Assembly (NCBI RefSeq): GCF_037975245.1
Contig: NC_092565.1
Span: forward strand, 4,091,499 to 4,155,498
Reading direction: 5' to 3'
Source of the DNA: Apostichopus japonicus
Lineage: Eukaryota; Echinodermata; Holothuroidea; Aspidochirotida; Stichopodidae
DNA length: 64,000 bases
Each line of letters begins with the position of its first letter. The first letter of the stretch is position 1. A program made the translations under genes and the position numbers. The notes below the pieces were generated by a model. The model had not been told where the DNA came from, did not search any database, and saw only the letters and a list, made by a program, of their open reading frames with translations. Of this stretch, positions 11,152 through 26,100 are shown in pieces.

Positions 11152-14100
11152 TTGGGACCACGTATCTCCCGAACGGAAGCAGATATGGACCTGGGAGTTG
11201 CAGATTTGGGCTTCTGGGCATCGGTTACCCCCGGTTACGTCATTTGGGCGAAATCGATGTTGGGTAAATTTTGGCCAAAAACAGGTTTGGCAAAACCAGG
11301 CAAAAATCAGGTTTTTTGCCTCTTACGCCCCCACACAACACCCAATTCCAAAATAAACTTTAGATTCGTAATCAGCGTGTCGCGAACTACCAGAAAAGAT
11401 ACACATTTATCGCTTTTTCGACAACAAGTTTTTTCAACCTTTTTCAAAAAAAAGGAAGAGCGAAAAACTTTTACGACGAACAAAGGTCTTAAACCTTTTG
11501 TTGTCCCGAAAAGTTTTTCGCTTTTCTATTGTTCCTCTGAAGTTGCAAACAGAGCGAAAAAAGCCTTTCCCGGTCAGATAATTACACGAAATTGGTGTAT
11601 AACAAAGACAAGGGTGTCTTCTACTCCACGTCTAATTTTAATGTCGATGGGGGTTTCAGAGAGGACAAGAGAGGGGGCCGAAAAGAGGGAGTTTTCCAAA
11701 TTGGCACTTATACACTTATAAAGAACACGTATTTCTATCGGGTCCTTTGGGACCACGTATCTCCCGAACGGAAGCAGATATGGACCTGGGAGTTGCAGAT
11801 TTGTGCTTCTGGGCATCGGTTACCCCCGGTTACGTCATTTGGGCGAAATCGATGATGGGTAAATTTTGGCCAAAAACAGGTTTGGCAAAAACAGGCAAAA
11901 ATCAGGTTTTTTGCCTCTTACGCCCCCACACAACACCCAATTCCAAAATAAACTTTAGATTCGTAATCAGCGTGTCGCGAACTACCAGAAAAGTTACACA
12001 TTTATCGCTTTTTCGACAACAAATTTTTTCACCTTTTTCAAAAAAAAGGAAGAGCGAAAAACTTTTACGACGAACAAAGGTCTTAAACCTTTTGTTGTCC
12101 CGAAAAGTTTTTCGCTTTTCTATTGTTCCTCTGAAGTTGCAAACAGAGCGAAAAAAGCCTTTCCCGGTCAGATAATTACACGAAAATGGTGTATAACAAA
12201 GACAAGGGTGTCTTCTACTCCACGTCTAATTTTAATGTCGATGGGGGTTTCAGAGAGGACAAGAGAGGGGGCCGAAAAGAGGGCCCGTTTTCCAAATTAG
12301 CACTTATACACTTATAAAGAACACGTATTTCTATCGGGTCCTTTGGGACCACGTATCTCCCGAACGGAAGCAGATATGGACCTGGGAGTTGCAGATTTGG
12401 GCTTCTGGGCATCGGTTACCCCCGGTTACGTCATTTGGGCGAAATCGATTTTGGTTCGATTTTGGGTAAATTTTGGCCAAAAACAAGGTTTGGCAAAACC
12501 AGGCAAAAATCAGGTTTTTTGCCTCTTACGCCCCCACACAACACCCAATTCCAAAATAAACTTTAGATTCGTAATCAGCGTGTCGCGAACTACCAGAAAA
12601 GATACACATTTATCGCTTTTTCGACAACAAGTTTTTTCAACCTTTTTCCAAAAAAAGGAAGAGCGAAAAACTTTTACGACGAACAAAGGTCTTAAACCTT
12701 TTGTTGTCCCGAAAAGTTTTTCGCTTTTCTATTGTTCCTCTGAAGTTGCAAACAGAGCGAAAAAAGCCTTTCCCGGTCAGATAATTACACGAAATTGGTG
12801 TATAACAAAGACAAGGGTGTCTTCTACTCCACGTCTAATTTTAATGTCGATGGGGGTTTCAGAGAGGACAAGAGAGGGGGCCGAAAAGAGGGAGTTTTCC
12901 AAATTGGCACTTATACACTTATAAAGAACACGTATTTCTATCGGGTCCTTTGGGACCACGTATCTCCCGAACGGAAGCAGATATGGACCTGGGAGTTGCA
13001 GATTTGTGCTTCTGGGCATCGGTTACCCCCGGTTACGTCATTTGGGCGAAATCGATTTTGGGTAAATTTTGGCCAAAAACAGGTTTGGCAAAAACAGGCA
13101 AAAATCAGGTTTTTTGCCTCTTACGCCCCCACACAACACCCAATTCCAAAATAAACTTCAGATTCGTAATCAGCGTGTCGCGAACTACCAGAAAAGTTAC
13201 ACATTTATCGCTTTTTCGACAACAAATTTTTTCAACCTTTTTCAAAAAAAAGGAAGAGCGAAAAACTTTTACGACGAACAAAGGTCTTAAACCTTTTGTT
13301 GTCCCGAAAAGTTTTTCGCTTTTCTATTGTTCCTCTGAAGTTGCAAACAGAGCGAAAAAAGCCTTTCCCGGTCAGATAATTACACGAAAATGGTGTATAA
13401 CAAAGACAAGGGTGTCTTCTACTCCACGTCTAATTTTAATGTCGATGGGGGTTTCAGAGAGGACAAGAGAGGGGGCCGAAAAGAGGGAGTTTTCCAAATT
13501 GGCACTTATATACACTTATAAAGAACACGTATTTCTATCGGGTCCTTTGGGACCACGTATCTCCCGAACGGAAGCAGATATGGACCTGATAGTTGCAGAT
13601 TTGTGCTTCTGGGCATCGGTTACCCCCGGTTACGTCATTTGGGCGAAATCGATGTTGGGTAAATTTTGGCCAAAAACAGGTTTGGCAAAAACAGGCAAAA
13701 ATCAGGTTTTTTGCCTCTTACGCCCCCACACAACACCCAATTCCAAAATAAACTTCAGATTCGTAATCAGCGTGTCGCGAACTACCAGAAAAGATACACA
13801 TTTATCGCTTTTTCGACAACAAATTTTTTCACCTTTTTCCAAAAAAAGGAAGAGCGAAAAACTTTTACGACGAACAAAGGTCTTAAACCTTTTGTTGTCC
13901 CGAAAAGTTTTTCGCTTTTCTATTGTTCCTCTGAAGTTGCAAACAGAGCGAAAAAAGCCTTTTCCGGTCAGATAATTACACGAAAATGGTGTATAACAAA
14001 GACAAGGGTGTCTTCTACTCCACGTCTAATTTTAATGTCGATGGGGGTTTCAGAGAGGACAAGAGAGGGGGCCGAAAAGAGGGCCCGTTTTCCAAATTGG

Positions 14101-17100
14101 CACTTATACACTTATAAAGAACACGTATTTCTATCGGGTCCTTTGGGACCACGTATCTCCCGAACGGAAGCAGATATGGACCTGGGAGTTGCAGATTTGG
14201 GCTTCTGGGCATCGGTTACCCCCGGTTACGTCATTTGGGCGAAATCGATGTTGGGTAAATTTTGGCCAAAAACAGGTTTGGCAAAACCAGGCAAAAATCA
14301 GGTTTTTTGCCTCTTACGCCCCCACACAACACCCAATTCCAAAATAAACTTTAGATTCGTAATCAGCGTGTCGCGAACTACCAGAAAAGATACACATTTA
14401 TCGCTTTTTCGACAACAAGTTTTTTCAACCTTTTTCAAAAAAAAGGAAGAGCGAAAAACTTTTACGACGAACAAAGGTCTTAAACCTTTTGTTGTCCCGA
14501 AAAGTTTTTCGCTTTTCTATTGTTCCTCTGAAGTTGCAAACAGAGCGAAAAAAGCCTTTCCCGGTCAGATAATTACACGAAATTGGTGTATAACAAAGAC
14601 AAGGGTGTCTTCTACTCCACGTCTAATTTTAATGTCGATGGGGGTTTCAGAGAGGACAAGAGAGGGGGCCGAAAAGAGGGAGTTTTCCAAATTGGCACTT
14701 ATACACTTATAAAGAACACGTATTTCTATCGGGTCCTTTGGGACCACGTATCTCCCGAACGGAAGCAGATATGGACCTGGGAGTTGCAGATTTGTGCTTC
14801 TGGGCATCGGTTACCCCCGGTTACGTCATTTGGGCGAAATCGATGATGGGTAAATTTTGGCCAAAAACAGGTTTGGCAAAAACAGGCAAAAATCAGGTTT
14901 TTTGCCTCTTACGCCCCCACACAACACCCAATTCCAAAATAAACTTTAGATTCGTAATCAGCGTGTCGCGAACTACCAGAAAAGTTACACATTTATCGCT
15001 TTTTCGACAACAAATTTTTTCACCTTTTTCAAAAAAAAGGAAGAGCGAAAAACTTTTACGACGAACAAAGGTCTTAAACCTTTTGTTGTCCCGAAAAGTT
15101 TTTCGCTTTTCTATTGTTCCTCTGAAGTTGCAAACAGAGCGAAAAAAGCCTTTCCCGGTCAGATAATTACACGAAAATGGTGTATAACAAAGACAAGGGT
15201 GTCTTCTACTCCACGTCTAATTTTAATGTCGATGGGGGTTTCAGAGAGGACAAGAGAGGGGGCCGAAAAGAGGGCCCGTTTTCCAAATTAGCACTTATAC
15301 ACTTATAAAGAACACGTATTTCTATCGGGTCCTTTGGGACCACGTATCTCCCGAACGGAAGCAGATATGGACCTGGGAGTTGCAGATTTGGGCTTCTGGG
15401 CATCGGTTACCCCCGGTTACGTCATTTGGGCGAAATCGATTTTGGTTCGATTTTGGGTAAATTTTGGCCAAAAACAAGGTTTGGCAAAACCAGGCAAAAA
15501 TCAGGTTTTTTGCCTCTTACGCCCCCACACAACACCCAATTCCAAAATAAACTTTAGATTCGTAATCAGCGTGTCGCGAACTACCAGAAAAGATACACAT
15601 TTATCGCTTTTTCGACAACAAGTTTTTTCAACCTTTTTCCAAAAAAAGGAAGAGCGAAAAACTTTTACGACGAACAAAGGTCTTAAACCTTTTGTTGTCC
15701 CGAAAAGTTTTTCGCTTTTCTATTGTTCCTCTGAAGTTGCAAACAGAGCGAAAAAAGCCTTTCCCGGTCAGATAATTACACGAAATTGGTGTATAACAAA
15801 GACAAGGGTGTCTTCTACTCCACGTCTAATTTTAATGTCGATGGGGGTTTCAGAGAGGACAAGAGAGGGGGCCGAAAAGAGGGAGTTTTCCAAATTGGCA
15901 CTTATACACTTATAAAGAACACGTATTTCTATCGGGTCCTTTGGGACCACGTATCTCCCGAACGGAAGCAGATATGGACCTGGGAGTTGCAGATTTGTGC
16001 TTCTGGGCATCGGTTACCCCCGGTTACGTCATTTGGGCGAAATCGATTTTGGGTAAATTTTGGCCAAAAACAGGTTTGGCAAAAACAGGCAAAAATCAGG
16101 TTTTTTGCCTCTTACGCCCCCACACAACACCCAATTCCAAAATAAACTTCAGATTCGTAATCAGCGTGTCGCGAACTACCAGAAAAGTTACACATTTATC
16201 GCTTTTTCGACAACAAATTTTTTCAACCTTTTTCAAAAAAAAGGAAGAGCGAAAAACTTTTACGACGAACAAAGGTCTTAAACCTTTTGTTGTCCCGAAA
16301 AGTTTTTCGCTTTTCTATTGTTCCTCTGAAGTTGCAAACAGAGCGAAAAAAGCCTTTCCCGGTCAGATAATTACACGAAAATGGTGTATAACAAAGACAA
16401 GGGTGTCTTCTACTCCACGTCTAATTTTAATGTCGATGGGGGTTTCAGAGAGGACAAGAGAGGGGGCCGAAAAGAGGGAGTTTTCCAAATTGGCACTTAT
16501 ATACACTTATAAAGAACACGTATTTCTATCGGGTCCTTTGGGACCACGTATCTCCCGAACGGAAGCAGATATGGACCTGATAGTTGCAGATTTGTGCTTC
16601 TGGGCATCGGTTACCCCCGGTTACGTCATTTGGGCGAAATCGATGTTGGGTAAATTTTGGCCAAAAACAGGTTTGGCAAAAACAGGCAAAAATCAGGTTT
16701 TTTGCCTCTTACGCCCCCACACAACACCCAATTCCAAAATAAACTTCAGATTCGTAATCAGCGTGTCGCGAACTACCAGAAAAGATACACATTTATCGCT
16801 TTTTCGACAACAAATTTTTTCACCTTTTTCCAAAAAAAGGAAGAGCGAAAAACTTTTACGACGAACAAAGGTCTTAAACCTTTTGTTGTCCCGAAAAGTT
16901 TTTCGCTTTTCTATTGTTCCTCTGAAGTTGCAAACAGAGCGAAAAAAGCCTTTTCCGGTCAGATAATTACACGAAAATGGTGTATAACAAAGACAAGGGT
17001 GTCTTCTACTCCACGTCTAATTTTAATGTCGATGGGGGTTTCAGAGAGGACAAGAGAGGGGGCCGAAAAGAGGGCCCGTTTTCCAAATTGGCACTTATAC

Positions 17101-20100
17101 ACTTATAAAGAACACGTATTTCTATCGGGTCCTTTGGGACCACGTATCTCCCGAACGGAAGCAGATATGGACCTGGGAGTTGCAGATTTGGGCTTCTGGG
17201 CATCGGTTACCCCCGGTTACGTCATTTGGGCGAAATCGATGTTGGGTAAATTTTGGCCAAAAACAGGTTTGGCAAAACCAGGCAAAAATCAGGTTTTTTG
17301 CCTCTTACGCCCCCACACAACACCCAATTCCAAAATAAACTTTAGATTCGTAATCAGCGTGTCGCGAACTACCAGAAAAGATACACATTTATCGCTTTTT
17401 CGACAACAAGTTTTTTCAACCTTTTTCAAAAAAAAGGAAGAGCGAAAAACTTTTACGACGAACAAAGGTCTTAAACCTTTTGTTGTCCCGAAAAGTTTTT
17501 CGCTTTTCTATTGTTCCTCTGAAGTTGCAAACAGAGCGAAAAAAGCCTTTCCCGGTCAGATAATTACACGAAATTGGTGTATAACAAAGACAAGGGTGTC
17601 TTCTACTCCACGTCTAATTTTAATGTCGATGGGGGTTTCAGAGAGGACAAGAGAGGGGGCCGAAAAGAGGGAGTTTTCCAAATTGGCACTTATACACTTA
17701 TAAAGAACACGTATTTCTATCGGGTCCTTTGGGACCACGTATCTCCCGAACGGAAGCAGATATGGACCTGGGAGTTGCAGATTTGTGCTTCTGGGCATCG
17801 GTTACCCCCGGTTACGTCATTTGGGCGAAATCGATGTTGGGTAAATTTTGGCCAAAAACAGGTTTGGCAAAAACAGGCAAAAATCAGGTTTTTTGCCTCT
17901 TACGCCCCCACACAACACCCAATTCCAAAATAAACTTTAGATTCGTAATCAGCGTGTCGCGAACTACCAGAAAAGTTACACATTTATCGCTTTTTCGACA
18001 ACAAATTTTTTCACCTTTTTCAAAAAAAAGGAAGAGCGAAAAACTTTTACGACGAACAAAGGTCTTAAACCTTTTGTTGTCCCGAAAAGTTTTTCGCTTT
18101 TCTATTGTTCCTCTGAAGTTGCAAACAGAGCGAAAAAAGCCTTTCCCGGTCAGATAATTACACGAAAATGGTGTATAACAAAGACAAGGGTGTCTTCTAC
18201 TCCACGTCTAATTTTAATGTCGATGGGGGTTTCAGAGAGGACAAGAGAGGGGGCCGAAAAGAGGGCCCGTTTTCCAAATTAGCACTTATACACTTATAAA
18301 GAACACGTATTTCTATCGGGTCCTTTGGGACCACGTATCTCCCGAACGGAAGCAGATATGGACCTGGGAGTTGCAGATTTGGGCTTCTGGGCATCGGTTA
18401 CCCCCGGTTACGTCATTTGGGCGAAATCGATTTTGGTTCGATTTTGGGTAAATTTTGGCCAAAAACAGGTTTGGCAAAACCAGGCAAAACTCAGGTTTTT
18501 TGCCTCTTACGCCCCCACACAACACCCAATTCCAAAATAAACTTTAGATTCGTAATCAGCGTGTCGCGAACTACCAGAAAAGATACACATTTATCGCTTT
18601 TTCGACAACAAGTTTTTTCAACCTTTTTCAAAAAAAAGGAAGAGCGAAAAACTTTTACGACGAACCAAAGGTCTTAAACCTTTTGTTGTCCCGAAAAGTT
18701 TTTCGCTTTTCTATTGTTCCTCTGAAGTTGCAAACAGAGCGAAAAAAGCCTTTCCCGGTCAGATAATTACACGAAATTGGTGTATAACAAAGACAAGGGT
18801 GTCTTCTACTCCACGTCTAATTTTAATGTCGATGGGGGTTTCAGAGAGGACAAGAGAGGGGGCCGAAAAGAGGGAGTTTTCCAAATTGGCACTTATACAC
18901 TTATAAAGAACACGTATTTCTATCGGGTCCTTTGGGACCACGTATCTCCCGAACGGAAGCAGATATGGACCTGGGAGTTGCAGATTTGTGCTTCTGGGCA
19001 TCGGTTACCCCCGGTTACGTCATTTGGGCGAAATCGATGTTGGGTAAATTTTGGCCAAAAACAGGTTTGGCAAAAACAGGCAAAAATCAGGTTTTTTGCC
19101 TCTTACGCCCCCACACAACACCCAATTCCAAAATAAACTTCAGATTCGTAATCAGCGTGTCGCGAACTACCAGAAAAGTTACACATTTATCGCTTTTTCG
19201 ACAACAAATTTTTTCAACCTTTTTCAAAAAAAAGGAAGAGCGAAAAACTTTTACGACGAACAAAGGTCTTAAACCTTTTGTTGTCCCGAAAAGTTTTTCG
19301 CTTTTCTATTGTTCCTCTGAAGTTGCAAACAGAGCGAAAAAAGCCTTTCCCGGTCAGATAGTTACACGAAAATGGTGTATAACAAAGACAAGGGTGTCTT
19401 CTACTCCACGTCTAATTTTAATGTCGATGGGGGTTTCAGAGAGGACAAGAGAGGGGGCCGAAAAGAGGGAGTTTTCCAAATTGGCACTTATATACACTTA
19501 TAAAGAACACGTATTTCTATCGGGTCCTTTGGGACCACGTATCTCCCGAACGGAAGCAGATATGGACCTGATAGTTGCAGATTTGTGCTTCTGGGCATCG
19601 GTTACCCCCGGTTACGTCATTTGGGCGAAATCGATGTTGGGTAAATTTTGGCCAAAAACAGGTTTGGCAAAAACAGGCAAAAATCAGGTTTTTTGCCTCT
19701 TACGCCCCCACACAACACCCAATTCCAAAATAAACTTCAGATTCGTAATCAGCGTGTCGCGAACTACCAGAAAAGATACACATTTATCGCTTTTTCGACA
19801 ACAAATTTTTTCACCTTTTTCCAAAAAAAGGAAGAGCGAAAAACTTTTACGACGAACAAAGGTCTTAAACCTTTTGTTGTCCCGAAAAGTTTTTCGCTTT
19901 TCTATTGTTCCTCTGAAGTTGCAAACAGAGCGAAAAAAGCCTTTCCCGGTCAGATAATTACACGAAAATGGTGTATAACAAAGACAAGGGTGTCTTCTAC
20001 TCCACGTCTAATTTTAATGTCGATGGGGGTTTCAGAGAGGACAAGAGAGGGGGCCGAAAAGAGTTTTCCAAATTAGCACTTATACACTTATAAAGAACAC

Positions 20101-20118
20101 GTATTTCTATCGGGTCCT
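11152..20118. repeat. Higher-order repeat block A: three copies of a 2991-bp, five-monomer unit
   Basis: Variant monomers recur in fixed order at 2991-bp spacing: units start at 11152, 14143 and 17134. Marker variants (GATAGTTG instead of GGGAGTTG, the 11-bp longer monomer, CACTTATATACAC, GGGCCCG versus GGGAG) fall at the same place in each unit. I found no difference between the first two units in the parts compared. The third differs at several sites and lacks six bases near 20062. Confidence 0.9.
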
Positions 20119-23100
20119 TTGGGACCACGTATCTCCCGAACGGAAGCAGATATGGACCTGGGAGTTGCAGATTTGTGCTTCTGGGCATCGGTTACCCCCG
20201 GTTACGTCATTTGGGCGAAATCGATTTTGGGTAAATTTTGGCCAAAAACAGGTTTGGCAAAACCAGGCAAAAATCAGGTTTTTTGCCTCTTACGCCCCCA
20301 CACAACACCCAATTCCAAAATAAACTTTAGATTCGTAATCAGCGTGTCGCGAACTACCAGAAAAGTTACACATTTATCGCTTTTTCGACAACAAATTTTT
20401 TCACCTTTTTCAAAAAAAAGGAAGAGCGAAAAACTTTTACGACGAACAAAGGTCTTAAACCTTTTGTTGTCCCGAAAAGTTTTTCGCTTTTCTATTGTTC
20501 CTCTGAAGTTGCAAACAGAGCGAAAAAAGCCTTTCCCGGTCAGATAATTACACGAAAATGGTGTATAACAAAGACAAGGGTGTCTTCTACTCCACGTCTA
20601 ATTTTAATGTCGATGGGGGTTTCAGAGAGGACAAGAGAGGGGGCCGAAAAGAGGGCCCGTTTTCCAAATTAGCACTTATACACTTATAAAGAACACGTAT
20701 TTCTATCGGGTCCTTTGGGACCACGTATCTCCCGAACGGAAGCAGATATGGACCTGGGAGTTGCAGATTTGGGCTTCTGGGCATCGGTTACCCCCGGTTA
20801 CGTCATTTGGGCGAAATCGATTTTGGTTCGATTTTGGGTAAATTTTGGCCAAAAACAGGTTTGGCAAAACCAGGCAAAAATCAGGTTTTTTGCCTCTTAC
20901 GCCCCCACACAACACCCAATTCCAAAATAAACTTTAGATTCGTAATCAGCGTGTCGCGAACTACCAGAAAAGATACACATTTATCGCTTTTTCGACAACA
21001 AGTTTTTTCAACCTTTTTCCAAAAAAAGGAAGAGCGAAAAACTTTTACGACGAACAAAGGTCTTAAACCTTTTGTTGTCCCGAAAAGTTTTTCGCTTTTC
21101 TATTGTTCCTCTGAAGTTGCAAACAGAGCGAAAAAAGCCTTTCCCGGTCAGATAATTACACGAAATTGGTGTATAACAAAGACAAGGGTGTCTTCTACTC
21201 CACGTCTAATTTTAATGTCGATGGGGGTTTCAGAGAGGACAAGAGAGGGGGCCGAAAAGAGGGAGTTTTCCAAATTGGCACTTATACACTTATAAAGAAC
21301 ACGTATTTCTATCGGGTCCTTTGGGACCACGTATCTCCCGAACGGAAGCAGATATGGACCTGGGAGTTGCAGATTTGTGCTTCTGGGCATCGGTTACCCC
21401 CGGTTACGTCATTTGGGCGAAATCGATTTTGGGTAAATTTTGGCCAAAAACAGGTTTGGCAAAAACAGGCAAAAATCAGGTTTTTTGCCTCTTACGCCCC
21501 CACACAACACCCAATTCCAAAATAAACTTCAGATTCGTAATCAGCGTGTCGCGAACTACCAGAAAAGTTACACATTTATCGCTTTTTCGACAACAAATTT
21601 TTTCAACCTTTTTCCAAAAAAAGGAAGAGCGAAAAACTTTTACGACGAACAAAGGTCTTAAACCTTTTGTTGTCCCGAAAAGTTTTTCGCTTTTCTATTG
21701 TTCCTCTGAAGTTGCAAACAGAGCGAAAAAAGCCTTTTCCGGTCAGATAATTACACGAAATTGGTGTATAACAAAGACAAGGGTGTCTTCTACTCCACGT
21801 CTAATTTTAATGTCGATGGGGGTTTCAGAGAGGACAAGAGAGGGGGCCGAAAAGAGGGAGTTTTCCAAATTGGCACTTATACACTTATAAAGAACACGTA
21901 TTTCTATCGGGTCCTTTGGGACCACGTATCTCCCGAACGGAAGCAGATATGGACCTGGGAGTTGCAGATTTGTGCTTCTGGGCATCGGTTACCCCCGGTT
22001 ACGTCATTTGGGCGAAATCGATGTTGGGTAAATTTTGGCCAAAAACAGGTTTGGCAAAAACAGGCAAAAATCAGGTTTTTTGCCTCTTACGCCCCCACAC
22101 AACACCCAATTCCAAAATAAACTTTAGATTCGTAATCAGCGTGTCGCGAACTACCAGAAAAGTTACACATTTATCGCTTTTTCGACAACAAATTTTTTCA
22201 CCTTTTTCAAAAAAAAGGAAGAGCGAAAAACTTTTACGACGAACAAAGGTCTTAAACCTTTTGTTGTCCCGAAAAGTTTTTCGCTTTTCTATTGTTCCTC
22301 TGAAGTTGCAAACAGAGCGAAAAAAGCCTTTCCCGGTCAGATAATTACACGAAAATGGTGTATAACAAAGACAAGGGTGTCTTCTACTCCACGTCTAATT
22401 TTAATGTCGATGGGGGTTTCAGAGAGGACAAGAGAGGGGGCCGAAAAGAGGGCCCGTTTTCCAAATTAGCACTTATACACTTATAAAGAACACGTATTTC
22501 TATCGGGTCCTTTGGGACCACGTATCTCCCGAACGGAAGCAGATATGGACCTGGGAGTTGCAGATTTGGGCTTCTGGGCATCGGTTACCCCCGGTTACGT
22601 CATTTGGGCGAAATCGATTTTGGTTCGATTTTGGGTAAATTTTGGCCAAAAACAAGGTTTGGCAAAACCAGGCAAAAATCAGGTTTTTTGCCTCTTACGC
22701 CCCCACACAACACCCAATTCCAAAATAAACTTTAGATTCGTAATCAGCGTGTCGCGAACTACCAGAAAAGATACACATTTATCGCTTTTTCGACAACAAG
22801 TTTTTTCAACCTTTTTCCAAAAAAAGGAAGAGCGAAAAACTTTTACGACGAACAAAGGTCTTAAACCTTTTGTTGTCCCGAAAAGTTTTTCGCTTTTCTA
22901 TTGTTCCTCTGAAGTTGCAAACAGAGCGAAAAAAGCCTTTCCCGGTCAGATAATTACACGAAAATGGTGTATAACAAAGACAAGGGTGTCTTCTACTCCA
23001 CGTCTAATTTTAATGTCGATGGGGGTTTCAGAGAGGACAAGAGAGGGGGCCGAAAAGAGGGCCCGTTTTCCAAATTAGCACTTATACACTTATAAAGAAC

Positions 23101-26100
23101 ACGTATTTCTATCGGGTCCTTTGGGACCACGTATCTCCCGAACGGAAGCAGATATGGACCTGGGAGTTGCAGATTTGGGCTTCTGGGCATCGGTTACCCC
23201 CGGTTACGTCATTTGGGCGAAATCGATTTTGGTTCGATTTTGGGTAAATTTTGGCCAAAAACAGGTTTGGCAAAACCAGGCAAAAATCAGGTTTTTTGCC
23301 TCTTACGCCCCCACACAACACCCAATTCCAAAATAAACTTTAGATTCGTAATCAGCGTGTCGCGAACTACCAGAAAAGATACACATTTATCGCTTTTTCG
23401 ACAACAAGTTTTTTCAACCTTTTTCCAAAAAAAGGAAGAGCGAAAAACTTTTACGACGAACAAAGGTCTTAAACCTTTTGTTGTCCCGAAAAGTTTTTCG
23501 CTTTTCTATTGTTCCTCTGAAGTTGCAAACAGAGCGAAAAAAGCCTTTCCCGGTCAGATAATTACACGAAATTGGTGTATAACAAAGACAAGGGTGTCTT
23601 CTACTCCACGTCTAATTTTAATGTCGATGGGGGTTTCAGAGAGGACAAGAGAGGGGGCCGAAAAGAGGGAGTTTTCCAAATTGGCACTTATACACTTATA
23701 AAGAACACGTATTTCTATCGGGTCCTTTGGGACCACGTATCTCCCGAACGGAAGCAGATATGGACCTGGGAGTTGCAGATTTGTGCTTCTGGGCATCGGT
23801 TACCCCCGGTTACGTCATTTGGGCGAAATCGATTTTGGGTAAATTTTGGCCAAAAACAGGTTTGGCAAAAACAGGCAAAAATCAGGTTTTTTGCCTCTTA
23901 CGCCCCCACACAACACCCAATTCCAAAATAAACTTCAGATTCGTAATCAGCGTGTCGCGAACTACCAGAAAAGTTACACATTTATCGCTTTTTCGACAAC
24001 AAATTTTTTCAACCTTTTTCAAAAAAAAGGAAGAGCGAAAAACTTTTACGACGAACAAAGGTCTTAAACCTTTTGTTGTCCCGAAAAGTTTTTCGCTTTT
24101 CTATTGTTCCTCTGAAGTTGCAAACAGAGCGAAAAAAGCCTTTCCCGGTCAGATAATTACACGAAAATGGTGTATAACAAAGACAAGGGTGTCTTCTACT
24201 CCACGTCTAATTTTAATGTCGATGGGGGTTTCAGAGAGGACAAGAGAGGGGGCCGAAAAGAGGGAGTTTTCCAAATTGGCACTTATATACACTTATAAAG
24301 AACACGTATTTCTATCGGGTCCTTTGGGACCACGTATCTCCCGAACGGAAGCAGATATGGACCTGATAGTTGCAGATTTGTGCTTCTGGGCATCGGTTAC
24401 CCCCGGTTACGTCATTTGGGCGAAATCGATGTTGGGTAAATTTTGGCCAAAAACAGGTTTGGCAAAAACAGGCAAAAATCAGGTTTTTTGCCTCTTACGC
24501 CCCCACACAACACCCAATTCCAAAATAAACTTCAGATTCGTAATCAGCGTGTCGCGAACTACCAGAAAAGTTACACATTTATCGCTTTTTCGACAACAAA
24601 TTTTTTCACCTTTTTCAAAAAAAAGGAAGAGCGAAAAACTTTTACGACGAACAAAGGTCTTAAACCTTTTGTTGTCCCGAAAAGTTTTTCGCTTTTCTAT
24701 TGTTCCTCTGAAGTTGCAAACAGAGCGAAAAAAGCCTTTCCCGGTCAGATAATTACACGAAAATGGTGTATAACAAAGACAAGGGTGTCTTCTACTCCAC
24801 GTCTAATTTTAATGTCGATGGGGGTTTCAGAGAGGACAAGAGAGGGGGCCGAAAAGAGGGCCCGTTTTCCAAATTAGCACTTATACACTTATAAAGAACA
24901 CGTATTTCTATCGGGTCCTTTGGGACCACGTATCTCCCGAACGGAAGCAGATATGGACCTGGGAGTTGCAGATTTGGGCTTCTGGGCATCGGTTACCCCC
25001 GGTTACGTCATTTGGGCGAAATCGATTTTGGTTCGATTTTGGGTAAATTTTGGCCAAAAACAGGTTTGGCAAAACCAGGCAAAAATCAGGTTTTTTGCCT
25101 CTTACGCCCCCACACAACACCCAATTCCAAAATAAACTTTAGATTCGTAATCAGCGTGTCGCGAACTACCAGAAAAGATACACATTTATCGCTTTTTCGA
25201 CAACAAGTTTTTTCAACCTTTTTCCAAAAAAAGGAAGAGCGAAAAACTTTTACGACGAACAAAGGTCTTAAACCTTTTGTTGTCCCGAAAAGTTTTTCGC
25301 TTTTCTATTGTTCCTCTGAAGTTGCAAACAGAGCGAAAAAAGCCTTTCCCGGTCAGATAATTACACGAAATTGGTGTATAACAAAGACAAGGGTGTCTTC
25401 TACTCCACGTCTAATTTTAATGTCGATGGCGGTTTCAGAGAGGACAAGAGAGGGGGCCGAAAAGAGGGAGTTTTCCAAATTGGCACTTATACACTTATAA
25501 AGAACACGTATTTCTATCGGGTCCTTTGGGACCACGTATCTCCCGAACGGAAGCAGATATGGACCTGGGAGTTGCAGATTTGTGCTTCTGGGCATCGGTT
25601 ACCCCCGGTTACGTCATTTGGGCGAAATCGATTTTGGGTAAATTTTGGCCAAAAACAGGTTTGGCAAAAACAGGCAAAAATCAGGTTTTTTGCCTCTTAC
25701 GCCCCCACACAACACCCAATTCCAAAATAAACTTCAGATTCGTAATCAGCGTGTCGCGAACTACCAGAAAAGTTACACATTTATCGCTTTTTCGACAACA
25801 AATTTTTTCAACCTTTTTCAAAAAAAAGGAAGAGCGAAAAACTTTTACGACGAACAAAGGTCTTAAACCTTTTGTTGTCCCGAAAAGTTTTTCGCTTTTC
25901 TATTGTTCCTCTGAAGTTGCAAACAGAGCGAAAAAAGCCTTTCCCGGTCAGATAATTACACGAAAATGGTGTATAACAAAGACAAGGGTGTCTTCTACTC
26001 CACGTCTAATTTTAATGTCGATGGGGGTTTCAGAGAGGACAAGAGAGGGGGCCGAAAAGAGGGAGTTTTCCAAATTGGCACTTATATACACTTATAAAGA

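Noticed and set aside
12950-14712. Open frames of 341 and 348 codons (and many of 142-230 codons) inside the satellite
   Set aside because: They repeat with the monomer, occur in several frames on both strands, run across monomer borders only when the local length is a multiple of three, and are shifted by indels in other copies. Best explained by low stop density in a tandem repeat.
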